From the NCBI GenBank assembly GCA_014381505.1, contig JACNLK010000046.1:1-40045 (forward strand): 40,045 bases of DNA, given 5' to 3'. The position numbers and the translations under genes are program-made. Position 1 is the stretch's first letter. Every line of letters begins with the position of its first letter. Below the pieces are notes generated by a model, which was given only the letters and a program-made list of their open reading frames with translations, had not been told where the DNA came from and did no database searches. Below, one piece after another: positions 26,597 to 37,921 of the stretch. The stretch comes from Candidatus Desulfatifera sulfidica (GTDB lineage: Bacteria; Desulfobacterota; Desulfobulbia; Desulfobulbales; Desulfocapsaceae).

Positions 26597-26640
26597 CGCC
26601 AGCTGAATCAGGTCAAAAATCTCCCTGAACCAGACTGGCG
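26597..26640 (-). terminator. Intrinsic terminator of the GltD-like gene
   Basis: In the minus direction, CGCCAG pairs with CTGGCG (26635-26640 with 26597-26602) and an inner TCAGG/CCTGA pair extends the stem across a small internal loop. It is followed by TTTTTTGTTTT. This is a classic rho-independent terminator 40-80 bp after the stop. A second hairpin, CATGTGCG/CGCACATG at 26652-26670 without a U-tract, lies between it and the gene. Confidence 0.75.
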
Positions 26641-26679
26641 CGGTTCTCTATCATGTGCGATACGCACATGTATTACAAA

Positions 26680-28098
26680 TTAATCTTCAAGCGGGCAAAG
26701 AAACTCACGATCAGTCATCAGATCGCGACCATTCAAAAAACACTCAATTGATTCCGCGGCGACCTTGCCTTGGTATACGGCCTTGGCTGCAGTCTGAGGA
26801 CCAAGAACATCATCACCGCCAGCAAAGATCCACTCAACAGAAGTCTGTAACGTCAAAGGATCGGTATCGTAAGTTCCCCAGCTCGTCAACTTGAACTCCT
26901 GACCCTTATCTGCAGTATGCTCGACATTCTGGCTGATGGCAGGCACCAGGGAATGGGCCTCAATGATGAAATTGGAACCCTCCTGAACAACTGGCCGACG
27001 CCTGCCTGAGGCATCAGGCTCACCAAGCTCCATCCGAATACATTCAACACCTGTCAGCTTACCGTTCTCATGGTGAATCTTGACCGGGGCAGCAAGCATC
27101 TCGATGCGAACCCCCTCCTCCTCCAAATGGTGGACCTCGGCCATGGAAGCTGGCATCTCCGCCTTGGAACGACGATAAAGAATAAAGACGTCACTGGATC
27201 CAAATCGCAAGGCTGTACGGGCAACATCAATGGCAACATTTCCACCACCCACAACAACGACCTTTTTACCCAGATCTATATTTTCACCCAAGTTAATGCG
27301 GCGAAGATAATCAACACCGTGCATAACTCCTTGCGTCTTCTCCTCATCATCAAGCCCCAGTTTACGGCTCGCATGTGCACCGACACCCATAAAAACAGCG
27401 TCAAAACCCTCATCCCGAAGATCCTGTAATGACTTGTCACGACCTATGGTCACGCCAGTCTTAATGGTCACGCCACAACTCTTGAGGGCATCAAACTCTG
27501 CATGAATGATATCACGCGGCAGGCGAAAAGCTGGAATACCTACAGTCAACATGCCACCATACTCAGAGAGGCTCTCATAAATAGTACATGGTATCCCGCG
27601 ATGTGCCAGACAATAGGCCACGGTCATACCAGCAGGTCCAGAGCCAACAATAGCGACTTTCTTGTCACCGGGCATGGCGCATTCACGAGTCAAATCTTTC
27701 TTGTTCCCGACCATCCAGTCAACGAGGAAACGCTCAAGCATCCCTATAGCCACTGCCTGGCCCTTGCCTTTGCCCCGAACACAGGCCCCCTCACACTGAA
27801 ATTCATGTGGGCACACCCTGGAGCAGACGGCCGGCATGGATGAGGTCTCACGGATCTTCCAGTAGGCTTCCTCAAATTGACGATCTCGGAGAAGGGCAAT
27901 AAAGGCCGGAATATCATTATTGATGGGGCAGCCATCACGGCATCCCGGTTTTTTACACTGGAGGCAACGATTGGCCTCAAGCACAGCAGTTTCCTCGCTA
28001 TACCCTGCAACGATCTCATCAAAATTGGTAATCCGCTCAGCAACAGTCAACTCGACCGGCATCTGCCGGGCAATGGCCATGCGCTCTTTCGCCTTCAT
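26680..28098 (-). CDS. GltD-like FAD/NAD(P)-dependent iron-sulfur oxidoreductase
   Basis: The 472-aa protein has an N-terminal cysteine-rich ferredoxin-like domain (CLQCKKPGCRDGCPI and CSRVCPHEFQCEGACVRG, about residues 45-110) binding two Fe-S clusters. An FAD motif VAIVGSGPAGMTVAYCLAHRG and an NAD(P)H motif VVVVGGGNVAIDVARTALRFG follow. The final block is WIFAGGDDVLGPQTAAKAVYQGK. This is the architecture of the glutamate synthase small subunit and of its relatives NfnB and the sulfide dehydrogenase alpha subunit. No glutamate synthase large subunit or NfnA lies next to it, so the partner is unknown. The ATG at 28098 has GAGGA 6 nt upstream. It is a single-gene unit with its own terminator. 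Confidence 0.85.
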   Translation of the reverse strand: MKAKERMAIARQMPVELTVAERITNFDEIVAGYSEETAVLEANRCLQCKKPGCRDGCPINNDIPAFIALLRDRQFEEAYWKIRETSSMPAVCSRVCPHEFQCEGACVRGKGKGQAVAIGMLERFLVDWMVGNKKDLTRECAMPGDKKVAIVGSGPAGMTVAYCLAHRGIPCTIYESLSEYGGMLTVGIPAFRLPRDIIHAEFDALKSCGVTIKTGVTIGRDKSLQDLRDEGFDAVFMGVGAHASRKLGLDDEEKTQGVMHGVDYLRRINLGENIDLGKKVVVVGGGNVAIDVARTALRFGSSDVFILYRRSKAEMPASMAEVHHLEEEGVRIEMLAAPVKIHHENGKLTGVECIRMELGEPDASGRRRPVVQEGSNFIIEAHSLVPAISQNVEHTADKGQEFKLTSWGTYDTDPLTLQTSVEWIFAGGDDVLGPQTAAKAVYQGKVAAESIECFLNGRDLMTDREFLCPLED

Positions 28099-28230
28099 AT
28101 CATGTCCTCTTCTGTTTAATCCATATCAAGAAAATGTCTCAAAGCCTGTACGGTGCACGGCCATGGTTCATCATTATTATTGACAGATACCATAACAAAA
28201 ACTGACACACTTTGCACTTGGATAAAAAAA

Positions 28231-28260
28231 AAGGCCGTCCTAATGGACGGCCTTTTTTTT
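28231..28260 (-). terminator. Intrinsic terminator of the atp operon (bidirectional)
   Basis: A 10-bp perfect stem AAGGCCGTCC/GGACGGCCTT with a TAAT loop is flanked by A-runs and T-runs on both sides. On the minus strand it lies 20-50 bp after the atpC stop, as expected for the end of the atp operon. It also insulates the GltD-like gene. Confidence 0.9.
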
Positions 28261-28278
28261 ATATGACAAAATGACTTG

Positions 28279-28692
28279 TCAGTTGAGCTTGGAAGCCTTC
28301 ATGCGCGCAAGAGCACGTTGAAGCGCTGCCTCAGCACGTGTGCGGTTCAGCGTATCATCATGCTGGGTGGCTTTGGCAAGCCGTTGCTCGGCGCGCTCCT
28401 TGGCCTTCATGGCGCGGTCAACATCAATTTGACGACCAAACTCAGCGCTCTCAACCAAGAATGTAATCTTGTTATTTGAAACCTCGCAAAAACCGCCGCT
28501 GATCATCAGATTATCACGGTCTTTTCCCTGCTGATAGCTGAGAATACCAACCTTGATGGTCGAGAGAAACGGAGCATGATTGGCCAGTACACCAAAATCA
28601 CCACCGTATCCAGGCGCGTTAACAATATCAACGTCCTCATTGACCACAGCCCCTGAGGGTGTGACTACTTCCAATCGTATCTGTTGTGCCAT
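28279..28692 (-). CDS. atpC: ATP synthase F1 subunit epsilon
   Basis: The 137-aa protein has the N-terminal beta-sandwich ([43 protein letters not shown]) and the C-terminal helical hairpin ([29 protein letters not shown]) of epsilon. It sits in the central stalk, couples gamma to the c-ring and can inhibit ATP hydrolysis. It is the last gene of the operon, 29 bp after atpD and followed by a strong terminator. Confidence 0.96.
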   Translation of the reverse strand: MAQQIRLEVVTPSGAVVNEDVDIVNAPGYGGDFGVLANHAPFLSTIKVGILSYQQGKDRDNLMISGGFCEVSNNKITFLVESAEFGRQIDVDRAMKAKERAEQRLAKATQHDDTLNRTRAEAALQRALARMKASKLN

Positions 28693-28721
28693 GATTAGAC
28701 CTCTCTACTCAGTTGAATCGA

Positions 28722-30164
<1,443 letters not shown>

Positions 30165-30195
30165 TTAATTTGTTAGTGATCTCTTATCCCTTAAC

Positions 30196-31068
30196 TTAAC
30201 CCTTAAGGGCTTCGGCGCCACCAACAATATCCATCAGTTCGCCGGTAACAGCTGCCTGCCTGGCCTTGTTGTACACCAAGGTAAGATTGCTAATTATATC
30301 CCTACATGCACTGGTTGCGTTATCCATGGCAGTCATTCGTGCTGCCTGCTCACTGGCGCCAACCTCAAGCATTGCATGGTAGATGGTGACATTCAGATAC
30401 AGGGGCTGCAATACCTCCATGATCTCCTCGGTTGAGGGCTCATAGATGTACTCACCACTGCTTTTCGGGGCTGCGACTTCGTCGCCTTCAATTGGCTTGA
30501 TGGGCAGCATACTCTGCAACTCAGGACGTTGGATGGCAACAGACTTGAATCGTCCGTACACAACTTCGACCAGATCAGTATTTTGGTTGATGAAGTTTTC
30601 GGCCACGTCCTGGGCAATTTCACGTGCGTGAAACATCTGGAAGCTCGACATGATGTCTGTATATGCCTTGCGAACCTTTCCTGTCTTGCGCAAAAACGAA
30701 TTGCCTTTTTTTCCGACACAGACGAGCGAGACAGTCTTGCCCTCAGCCTCATACTCACGAATCTTTTTTTCCACCATCTTCAGGATATTGGAATTAAAAG
30801 AGCCGCAAAGGCCACGGTCAGAGGTGACGACAACCAGTTCAACATTTTTGACTGGCCGCACATCCATCAGGGGAAAGGCTCCATTATTAGAACCACCGGA
30901 CAGATTGGACATTGCCTCATTAAATTTTGAAGTATAGGGCCTGAAAGACTCCATCTTCGCCTGAGCGCCACGTAACTTTGAAGATGCGACCATGTTCATG
31001 GCCTTGGTGATCTGCGCAGTCTTTTTGACACCAACTATTTTTGACTTTACGTCTTGTAAGCTTGGCAT
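30196..31068 (-). CDS. atpG: ATP synthase F1 subunit gamma
   Basis: The 290-aa central-stalk protein begins with the conserved KSKIVGVKKTAQITKAMNMVASSKLRGAQ helix. It has TSDRGLCGSFNSNIL and ends with the conserved AARMTAMDNATSACRDIISNLTLVYNKARQAAVTGELMDIVGGAEAL. It rotates within alpha3beta3 to couple proton flow to catalysis. The gap to atpD is 58 bp and to atpA 18 bp, within one operon. Confidence 0.97.
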   Translation of the reverse strand: MPSLQDVKSKIVGVKKTAQITKAMNMVASSKLRGAQAKMESFRPYTSKFNEAMSNLSGGSNNGAFPLMDVRPVKNVELVVVTSDRGLCGSFNSNILKMVEKKIREYEAEGKTVSLVCVGKKGNSFLRKTGKVRKAYTDIMSSFQMFHAREIAQDVAENFINQNTDLVEVVYGRFKSVAIQRPELQSMLPIKPIEGDEVAAPKSSGEYIYEPSTEEIMEVLQPLYLNVTIYHAMLEVGASEQAARMTAMDNATSACRDIISNLTLVYNKARQAAVTGELMDIVGGAEALKG

Positions 31069-31086
31069 AACTGAATCCTACCCCTC

Positions 31087-32610
31087 TTAGTTAAGTCCCT
31101 TGGTTGCCTTGAAGGTATCTCCAAAGGTAGTGAGAGCGGCATTGAGTTTTTCCTTGATACCATCAGTAAATTCCTGCTTCTCGGTGAGATCGGAAAAAAT
31201 TGAGGGGTCATTGGATTCGATGTAGCTGTAGAGCTCATCCTCGTAATCACGCAGGGTCTCGATGGGCAGCTTGTCAAGATAACCGTTGGCACCAGCATAG
31301 AGAATGGTCACCTGCTGCTCCATGGCCAGAGGCTGATACTGAGGCTGCTTGAGAATCTCAACCAGACGCTCACCACGGGTGAGCTGGGCCTGGGTTGCGG
31401 CATCCAGATCCGAACCGAAGGCGGCAAAGGCAGCCAACTCACGATACTGGGCCAAATCGAGGCGCAGGGTACCTGCAACCTGTTTCATGGCCTTTACCTG
31501 GGCTGCACCGCCAACTCGGGAAACCGAAAGACCAACGTTAATGGCCGGACGAACACCTGAGAAGAACAGATTCGGCTCGAGGTAAACCTGACCATCAGTA
31601 ATGGAAATAACGTTGGTGGGAATGAAGGCAGAAACATCACCAGCCTGGGTCTCGATAATGGGCAGAGCGGTCAGAGAACCTGCACCCAAGTCATCATTAA
31701 CCTTTGATGAACGCTCAAGGAGACGAGAATGGTTGAAGAAAATATCACCAGGATATGCCTCACGACCCGGTGGGCGACGAAGCAGGAGTGACAACTCACG
31801 ATAGGCGACAGCCTGTTTGGAGAGATCATCATAGATAATCAGGGCGTGCTGACCATTATCACGGAAATACTCGCCCATGGAGGTTCCGGCAAACGGTGCG
31901 ATATACTGCATGGGAGCAGGATCAGAGGCACAGGCAGCAACCACTGTGGTGTACTCCATGGCGCCGTTCTTACGCAGGGCCTCAACAACCAGGGCCACTG
32001 TGGATTTCTTCTGACCAACCGCTACATAGATGCAGTGAACGTCGGTGTTTTTTTGGGCAATGATGGCATCAACGCAAAGAGCGGTCTTACCAATCTGACG
32101 ATCGCCGATGACCAGCTCACGCTGGCCGCGACCAACCGGGGTCATGGCATCAACGGCCTTGGCGCCTGTGTAGCAGGGCTCATGTACACCCTTACGGGCA
32201 ATTACACCAGGAGCCAGAACTTCGATCTTAGCTGTTTCTTTGGTATCAATGGGCCCCATACCGTCGATGGGCGCTCCGATACCGTCAACAACGCGACCTT
32301 CCATTGCCGGCCCTACTGGAACCTCGGCAATCTTACCGGTCCGCTTAACGATGTCGCCTTCTTTAATCCCTTCAACACGACCAAGAACGGCACAACCAAC
32401 GTTGTCGGCCTCAAGATTGAGGGCAAGGCCCATAATGCCGCCAGGGAACTCAAGGAGCTCCATAGCCATGCAGTTCTGTACGCCGTAAACACGGGCAATA
32501 CCGTCACCAACTGAGATAACAACACCAGTCTCGTTGAGGTCAATACTGGTTTCGTACTCGCCAATCTGATCTTTGATAATCTGGCTGATTTCTTCGGCTT
32601 TGATCTGCAT
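31087..32610 (-). CDS. atpA: ATP synthase F1 subunit alpha
   Basis: The 507-aa protein has the N-terminal beta-barrel and P-loop [15 protein letters not shown]. It continues with the [40 protein letters not shown] block. The [22 protein letters not shown] signature follows. These are invariant alpha-subunit features, and length is normal. It supplies the non-catalytic nucleotide sites of F1. The start ATG lies 2 bp after the atpH stop. Confidence 0.98.
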   Translation of the reverse strand: MQIKAEEISQIIKDQIGEYETSIDLNETGVVISVGDGIARVYGVQNCMAMELLEFPGGIMGLALNLEADNVGCAVLGRVEGIKEGDIVKRTGKIAEVPVGPAMEGRVVDGIGAPIDGMGPIDTKETAKIEVLAPGVIARKGVHEPCYTGAKAVDAMTPVGRGQRELVIGDRQIGKTALCVDAIIAQKNTDVHCIYVAVGQKKSTVALVVEALRKNGAMEYTTVVAACASDPAPMQYIAPFAGTSMGEYFRDNGQHALIIYDDLSKQAVAYRELSLLLRRPPGREAYPGDIFFNHSRLLERSSKVNDDLGAGSLTALPIIETQAGDVSAFIPTNVISITDGQVYLEPNLFFSGVRPAINVGLSVSRVGGAAQVKAMKQVAGTLRLDLAQYRELAAFAAFGSDLDAATQAQLTRGERLVEILKQPQYQPLAMEQQVTILYAGANGYLDKLPIETLRDYEDELYSYIESNDPSIFSDLTEKQEFTDGIKEKLNAALTTFGDTFKATKGLN

Positions 32611-32612
32611 TG

Positions 32613-33158
32613 TTACTCTCTCCCTTTAATGGAATCTTTAAGACTTGCAAGCTGGGTCCTGATACTCCCATCCAACACCAGGTCGCCGACCTGGGCGACT
32701 ATTCCGCCGATGATCGAAGAATCTATGGTAGTGGTCAGCTCCACTTTCTTGCCAGTTAACTTTTCAAGTGTTTCCCGGATTTTACCCTGCAAAGCGTCGT
32801 CCAGCTCTACAGCTGAAACAACTGTACCATGGCTGACGTTTTTCACGTCATCGACCATGGCCTTAAACTCTTCGGCAATCTCAGGAAGGATGCTAGCACG
32901 TTTTTTTTCAACGAGAAGGTTGAGAAAGTTGGCCATGGGCGTATCCACTTCCATGGAAGTAACCATCCCACTCATTACCTTCTGTCGAACATCAAGCGGA
33001 TAAAGTGGGTTTGTCAGGGCGTCAACAACATCGGGGTTCGACACATAAAGATCAGCCAACCCCTGAAGCGTTCCATTGTACTCTTCGTACTTCTCTTCTT
33101 CCGTGCCGACCATGAAAATGGCCTTAGCATATCTGCGCGCGAGGATCGTCTGTTTCAC
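32613..33158 (-). CDS. atpH: ATP synthase F1 subunit delta
   Basis: The 181-aa protein begins with [12 protein letters not shown] and ends with the delta/OSCP signature [33 protein letters not shown]. It connects the alpha3beta3 head to the b/b' peripheral stalk. Its start overlaps the atpF stop by 4 bp and its stop precedes atpA by 2 bp. Confidence 0.96.
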   Translation of the reverse strand: MKQTILARRYAKAIFMVGTEEEKYEEYNGTLQGLADLYVSNPDVVDALTNPLYPLDVRQKVMSGMVTSMEVDTPMANFLNLLVEKKRASILPEIAEEFKAMVDDVKNVSHGTVVSAVELDDALQGKIRETLEKLTGKKVELTTTIDSSIIGGIVAQVGDLVLDGSIRTQLASLKDSIKGRE

Positions 33159-33757
33159 TGTACGGCTCCCACTTTGTCCAAGTAATCTTCGACAATCTTA
33201 ACCTGATCCGTAGGAGTCAGATTCTGTTTGACTATCTCCTCAGCCATTACTGCTGCCTGCTCAGCCACTTCGTCCTTAAGTTCACGCTTTGCAGCAGTGA
33301 CCTCATTTGCGATAACCATTTTGGCTTGACGCTGAATATCTTCGGCTGCTTTCTCAGCACGCTCGAGAATCTTGGCCTTCTCTATCTCAGCCTGAGCAAC
33401 TGCCTTTTCAACAATAGTGTCAATATCCTGCTCAACTGTAGCAAGTTTTGCCGAAAACTCCTGATATGAACGTTCAGCAGCTACTTTTTTCTCTTCCAGG
33501 TCGCGAATTTCTTCGCCAATCTGCTTACGTCTCCCGGAAAGTGCAGAACCGATTGGCTTGGCACCAAATTTCACAAGAATAAACACCAGAACGGCAAAGT
33601 TCATCACCCGCCAGCCGAGATCTTTGATCTTGTGAGGTGCAAGGCTATTATACTCACCATGAGCATCACTTGCAGCCCAGCCAGTCGAGACCATACCAAC
33701 CAACAAGGCAGTGGCCAATACGGCGCACATTCCGGCTATCAGTTTCCCTCTCTTCAT
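33155..33757 (-). CDS. atpF: ATP synthase Fo subunit b (with N-terminal signal-like extension)
   Basis: The 200-aa product starts at ATG 33757 with AAGGAG 8 nt upstream, one base after the stop of the preceding b' gene. Residues about 5-29 form a hydrophobic stretch resembling a signal peptide (LIAGMCAVLATALLVGMVSTGWAAS). After about 20 residues comes the true b-subunit anchor (WRVMNFAVLVFILVKFGAKPI) and then the long stalk helix rich in Glu, Lys and Ala. Two hydrophobic N-terminal segments are typical of delta-proteobacterial AtpF. It forms the peripheral stalk with b'. Confidence 0.93.
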   Translation of the reverse strand: MKRGKLIAGMCAVLATALLVGMVSTGWAASDAHGEYNSLAPHKIKDLGWRVMNFAVLVFILVKFGAKPIGSALSGRRKQIGEEIRDLEEKKVAAERSYQEFSAKLATVEQDIDTIVEKAVAQAEIEKAKILERAEKAAEDIQRQAKMVIANEVTAAKRELKDEVAEQAAVMAEEIVKQNLTPTDQVKIVEDYLDKVGAVQ

Positions 33758-33758
33758 C

Positions 33759-34184
33759 TTAGAGACTCCTTCCGAGAATTTTTCCAGCCATGGCTGTGGC
33801 AAATCCTTCCAGGCCTGCCTGCAGATCCTTACGGGCAGCTACAATTTCAGACCGGACATCGCCCAGTTCCTTTTCCTTTACCCCATCTGCCTCAGCCTTG
33901 ATGGCAGCAAGCCTGGCATCTCCTGCAGCCTGTGCCTCGGCACGGGCGCCATCGAGTGCGGCCTTAGCCTTACCAGAAGCCGTGGCCATCTTACTGTCGA
34001 CTTCGTCCTGTCGACGACGGGCGTTATCCTCAAGCTTCGCAATTCCATCACTCATGCCTTGGAGCTTGTCGGCCCTATCGCGCAGAACCTTCCGTACCGG
34101 CTTATAGATAACGACATTGAGCACAAACATGAGAATTATCATGTTCACGATCTGCATCACTAGGGTGATATCCATTGTAATCAT
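33759..34184 (-). CDS. ATP synthase Fo subunit b' (second b-type subunit)
   Basis: The 141-aa protein has one N-terminal membrane segment (ITLVMQIVNMIILMFVLNVVIYKPVRKVL), then a long Ala/Lys/Glu/Asp-rich helix. That is the b/b' peripheral-stalk fold. It is shorter than AtpF and lacks its signal-like extension. The ATG at 34184 has AGGAG 8 nt upstream. It is the first gene of the operon. Two different b-type proteins imply a heterodimeric stalk, as in cyanobacteria and many Deltaproteobacteria. Confidence 0.93.
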   Translation of the reverse strand: MITMDITLVMQIVNMIILMFVLNVVIYKPVRKVLRDRADKLQGMSDGIAKLEDNARRRQDEVDSKMATASGKAKAALDGARAEAQAAGDARLAAIKAEADGVKEKELGDVRSEIVAARKDLQAGLEGFATAMAGKILGRSL

Positions 34185-34262
34185 ACGATACGCTCCTGAT
34201 CAACGAAATTGGCTCGGAAAACCCATTCAGAAAATGAATGGTGATTCACATTACGAAAAACG

Positions 34263-34291
34263 GTTTTACCCCATAAGGGTGGGCCTGTCAA
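34263..34291 (-). promoter_or_regulatory. Putative sigma-70-type promoter of the atp operon
   Basis: On the minus strand, a consensus TTGACA (34291-34286) is separated by exactly 17 bp from TAAAAC (34268-34263). This would start transcription about 70 nt before the b' ATG at 34184. The region lies between alaS and atpF' and contains no ORF. Confidence 0.6.
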
Positions 34292-34384
34292 CTTTTTTAT
34301 AAACTTTACTGAACCGACTCATAAGGATGATAAATGGTATATTTCCGGACTGTTGACGCTTCCGGAATGGAGTGAAACATTCTT

Positions 34385-37033
34385 TCACTCAGCCATGATT
34401 TTACGCACACAATCCTGCACAAAAGCAATGGCCTCAGGCAGCTTGTCGGCCATAGGGCCACCAGCCTGAGCCATATCCGGACGCCCGCCGCCTTTACCAC
34501 CAACCAGAACAGCTATCTCTCTCACCAGAGCGCCGGCGCTGATTGTTTTGGTTAAGTCCTTGGAGACAATGGCCAGGATTGCAGCTTTTCCGTCCACCAC
34601 TCCACCGAGGACCGCCACACCAGAAACCATTCGTTCCCTTACCCGGTCACCAAGATCACGCAAGGTCTTGGTACTGTCCAGAGGGACCTCGGTTGCCATA
34701 ACACGAATTCCCGCAACTTCCACAGCCTGGTTTAAAAGGGAATCAAGATCGGTTGCGGCAAGACGGGTCGAAAGTTCAGCCACTTTTTTCTCCAACTGCT
34801 TCTGGGCTGCAAACAACGACTGCACCTTCTCAGCCATGGCCTCAGGTACAGTATTCAGTCGCCGGCAGAGCTCCTGTTCGCGCTCGGCCTGTGCCTGTAC
34901 CTGCTCAAGCGCTGAACGACCAGTCAGAGCCTCAATTCGCCGAATTCCTGCAGCGATACCACCTTCACTCATAATTTTGAATAAACCGATCTCACCGGTG
35001 GCCCGCACATGCGTACCGCCGCAGAGTTCCTTGCTGCATCCGGGAACTGCAACCACCCGCACCTCATCTCCGTATTTCTCACCGAACAGGGCTGTAGCGC
35101 CTTCACTGACCGCTGCCTCACGGTCCAATGTCCGCACATCAAGCACAACATTGGCCCGGATCATTGCATTCACTCGCTCCTCCACCAGGTACAGCTCTTC
35201 TGTTGTCAGCTGAGAAAAGTGTGTAAAATCAAAGCGCAGACGATCCGGTCCCACCAGGGAACCAGACTGCTTGACATGATCCCCCAGAACCTTCTGCAGG
35301 ACGGCCTGGAGGAGATGGGTGGCCGTGTGGTTAGCCGCAGTATCAGCGCGGAGCTGCTCATCCACCATGAGGTCAATCTCCTGGTCCATGACCAGAGAGC
35401 CACTCTCAACCCGTACCCGGTGCATGATCAAGCCATCACCTTCAATGGCGGTATCCAGTACACGTGCCCGACCACCCGTCCAGACACAAAACCCGCTGTC
35501 ACCAAGCTGACCACCTGATTCGCCATAAAAAGGCGTTGCTTTCACCAGTACCCGCGCCTCGGAGCCCTCCGCAACCTGTTGAATGGCCTTGCCATCAGGG
35601 TCAAGCAATCCACACACCTGACTCCTGGCGACCAGATGATCATATCCTATAAACTCACTGCGCACCCCAGCTTCGGCCAATTGACGCACTCCCTGGTCTC
35701 GACCATGCACCTTGCCACCTTTATGGGAGGCTCGACTCTGGGCACGCTGACGCTCCATGGCGTCATGGAACCCGGTCTCATCAAAGGCAACTCCCCGCTC
35801 AAGGGATATATCCCGAACAATATCGACAGGAAAGCCAAACGTATCGTACAGTTTGAAGATGAAATCGCCACTGATCAGTTGTTCATGGGTCTGGGCAATC
35901 CGCTCAATCTCCTCATCAAGCAGACTCAGACCGTTCTCCAGCGTTTCGCGGAAACGCTCCTCTTCATTATTAACGACCTTGACCAGCAATTCACGGGATT
36001 GTTTCAAATGAGGGTAGGCCTCAACCATGTCCACAACGACCACGGCACAAACCGGTTCGAGAAATAAGTCCTTAAGCCCCAGATTACGACCGTAACGAAT
36101 GGCACGGCGCATAATGCGGCGCAGAACATACCCCCGTCCTTCATTGGAAGGCAGAACACCGTCGCCAACAAGGAATGTTGTAGCCCGAGCGTGATCTGCA
36201 ATGACCCGCATGGCCACCTGGTCGGCCTCATCACCCGGATAACGGCAACCAGACAAGCTCTCAAGCCTGGAAATCACCGGGCTGAAGAGATCAGAGTCAT
36301 AATTATTCAGCTTCCCCTGCAGCACGGCAGCGACCCGCTCAAGCCCCATACCCGTGTCGATACTTGGCTTGGGCAGCGGAGTCATGGTCCCGTCTTCACT
36401 GCGGTTAAACTGCATAAAGACCAGATTCCAAAGCTCCAGGTAACGATCGCAATCACAACCCAGGGCACAGTCAGGACTTCCGCAACCGGCCTCGACACCC
36501 TGATCAATATGAATCTCGGAACAGGGGCCGCAGGGGCCGGTATCACCCATGGACCAGAAGTTATCTTTCTCTCCCATGCGCACAATCCGCCCCTTGGGCA
36601 AATCTTCAACTTTTTCCCACAGGGCGTAGGCTTCATCATCATCATCAAAGATCGACACCCAGAGCTTCTCCGCCGGGATCCCCAATTCACGAACCAGAAA
36701 GTCCCAAGCATAGCGAATGGCATCTTCTTTAAAATAATCACCAAAAGAGAAATTACCGAGCATCTCAAAAAAGGTGTGATGACGGGCGGTGTAGCCAACA
36801 TTTTCAAGGTCATTGTGCTTCCCTCCGGCACGAACGCAACGCTGAGATGTCACGGCCCGTACATAATCACGACGATCCTCACCCATAAACACAGTCTTAA
36901 ACTGAACCATGCCAGCATTGGTAAAGAGCAGAGTCGGGTCATCCTGGGGAACCAGCGATGAACTCTCAACCACGGTATGATCTTTATCTTGAAAATAATG
37001 CAGAAATTTTTGGCGAATATCGTTTCCAGTCAT
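34385..37033 (-). CDS. alaS: Alanine--tRNA ligase
   Basis: The 882-aa enzyme has the class II catalytic core (TGNDIRQKFLHYFQDKDHTVVESSSLVP, LFTNAGMVQFK, WNLVFMQFNR). The editing domain has zinc-type motifs NHTATHLLQAVL and CSKELCGGTHVRATGEIG, and the C-terminal C-Ala domain has VGGKGGGRPDMAQAGG. It charges tRNA-Ala and clears Ser/Gly misacylation. Full length. It precedes the atp operon in the same direction; the atp operon has its own promoter. A hairpin GAGTGAAA/TTTCACTC (34370-34390) overlaps the stop codon and could help end the transcript. Confidence 0.98.
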   Translation of the reverse strand: MTGNDIRQKFLHYFQDKDHTVVESSSLVPQDDPTLLFTNAGMVQFKTVFMGEDRRDYVRAVTSQRCVRAGGKHNDLENVGYTARHHTFFEMLGNFSFGDYFKEDAIRYAWDFLVRELGIPAEKLWVSIFDDDDEAYALWEKVEDLPKGRIVRMGEKDNFWSMGDTGPCGPCSEIHIDQGVEAGCGSPDCALGCDCDRYLELWNLVFMQFNRSEDGTMTPLPKPSIDTGMGLERVAAVLQGKLNNYDSDLFSPVISRLESLSGCRYPGDEADQVAMRVIADHARATTFLVGDGVLPSNEGRGYVLRRIMRRAIRYGRNLGLKDLFLEPVCAVVVVDMVEAYPHLKQSRELLVKVVNNEEERFRETLENGLSLLDEEIERIAQTHEQLISGDFIFKLYDTFGFPVDIVRDISLERGVAFDETGFHDAMERQRAQSRASHKGGKVHGRDQGVRQLAEAGVRSEFIGYDHLVARSQVCGLLDPDGKAIQQVAEGSEARVLVKATPFYGESGGQLGDSGFCVWTGGRARVLDTAIEGDGLIMHRVRVESGSLVMDQEIDLMVDEQLRADTAANHTATHLLQAVLQKVLGDHVKQSGSLVGPDRLRFDFTHFSQLTTEELYLVEERVNAMIRANVVLDVRTLDREAAVSEGATALFGEKYGDEVRVVAVPGCSKELCGGTHVRATGEIGLFKIMSEGGIAAGIRRIEALTGRSALEQVQAQAEREQELCRRLNTVPEAMAEKVQSLFAAQKQLEKKVAELSTRLAATDLDSLLNQAVEVAGIRVMATEVPLDSTKTLRDLGDRVRERMVSGVAVLGGVVDGKAAILAIVSKDLTKTISAGALVREIAVLVGGKGGGRPDMAQAGGPMADKLPEAIAFVQDCVRKIMAE

Positions 37034-37204
37034 GAGTATACAATCAATTTATAAAGTTTAATGAGAATGGCGCAATCATTCCGACCTGCTGCATCACAGC
37101 ATATATACATTGCGGGACATTTTTTATTCATTCAAAACAGAGCAAATGGTTCGCCCAAGGCGGCCTCACGAAATTGGCGCGCCTTCACATCCACAAGCTC
37201 AGCA

Positions 37205-37759
37205 TCAGACAATATGGGGCAGCATTGCCTTGAACTCCGGGGTGCCGGCTCGGCCCAAAAGCTGATAGATAATCATTTCAGCCGGGCCAACCACGGCCCC
37301 TGCTGCAGCCAGGCGGGCCAGCCCCAGCTCATGGTTGCGCAGTGAGCGGGATGAAACACCATCAGCCACCACCCAGGGCGTGAGTCCCATCTCAAGAGCC
37401 GCCAAAGCTGTTTGATAAATGCATATATGAGTCTCGACTCCTGCAAGAATCAAAGTATTCACACTCTTTGGAAGGGCTTTAACCAATGCTAAGGTCTCGG
37501 CATTGGCCAAGGCATTAAATTCCACCTTATCCGGACGGGGAATCCCCTGAACCAATTCTTCCAGCTCAGTGACATACACCCCCAGGCCCTTCTTATACTG
37601 AGTATTGGCAATAACAGGCAACTCAAGAATTTTAGCACAGGCTGTCAGTTGACAAAGAGTAGCGCAGACCCGACTGGCCTCATGAATCTGAGCCATCAGA
37701 CGTTCTTGTGGATCAATAATATGCAGACAACAGTCTGCCGGGGTCAGCAAATGACTCAT
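37205..37759 (-). CDS. Isochorismatase-like cysteine hydrolase
   Basis: The 184-aa protein has the isochorismatase-superfamily fold with a candidate catalytic triad of Asp16 (LHIIDPQERL), Lys78 (RPDKVEFNAL) and Cys113 (GVETHICIYQTALAALEMG). LILAGVETHICIYQTA is the typical nucleophile loop with a cis-peptide position. This is the YcaC/nicotinamidase-related group; the substrate is unknown, and no enterobactin genes are near, so isochorismate is unlikely. It lies 171 bp upstream of alaS on the same strand. Cytoplasmic, no signal peptide. Confidence 0.88.
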   Translation of the reverse strand: MSHLLTPADCCLHIIDPQERLMAQIHEASRVCATLCQLTACAKILELPVIANTQYKKGLGVYVTELEELVQGIPRPDKVEFNALANAETLALVKALPKSVNTLILAGVETHICIYQTALAALEMGLTPWVVADGVSSRSLRNHELGLARLAAAGAVVGPAEMIIYQLLGRAGTPEFKAMLPHIV

Positions 37760-37851
37760 GATTTTTAACTCACGATATGCAGGATTAAATAATGAAACAG
37801 GCCACGCACGACTTCATTCACGCCAACCTCAACGGATTATTAAAACAAAAA

Positions 37852-37884
37852 AACGCATCCGTAAAGCTTACGGATGCGTTTTTT
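37852..37884 (-). terminator. Intrinsic terminator of the symporter operon
   Basis: A 13-bp perfect stem AACGCATCCGTAA/TTACGGATGCGTT (37852-37864 and 37868-37880) with a 3-nt loop is flanked by A-runs and T-runs. It lies about 40-70 bp after the stop of the large symporter subunit on the minus strand and can work in both directions. Confidence 0.9.
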
Positions 37885-37921
37885 CTGCCCGAAGGCAGCT
37901 CAACCAGACTTCAGTTCAGAA

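Noticed and set aside
26680-28098. Naming the flavoprotein NfnB
   Set aside because: No NfnA-type subunit is adjacent, and GltD, NfnB and SudA cannot be separated safely by eye.
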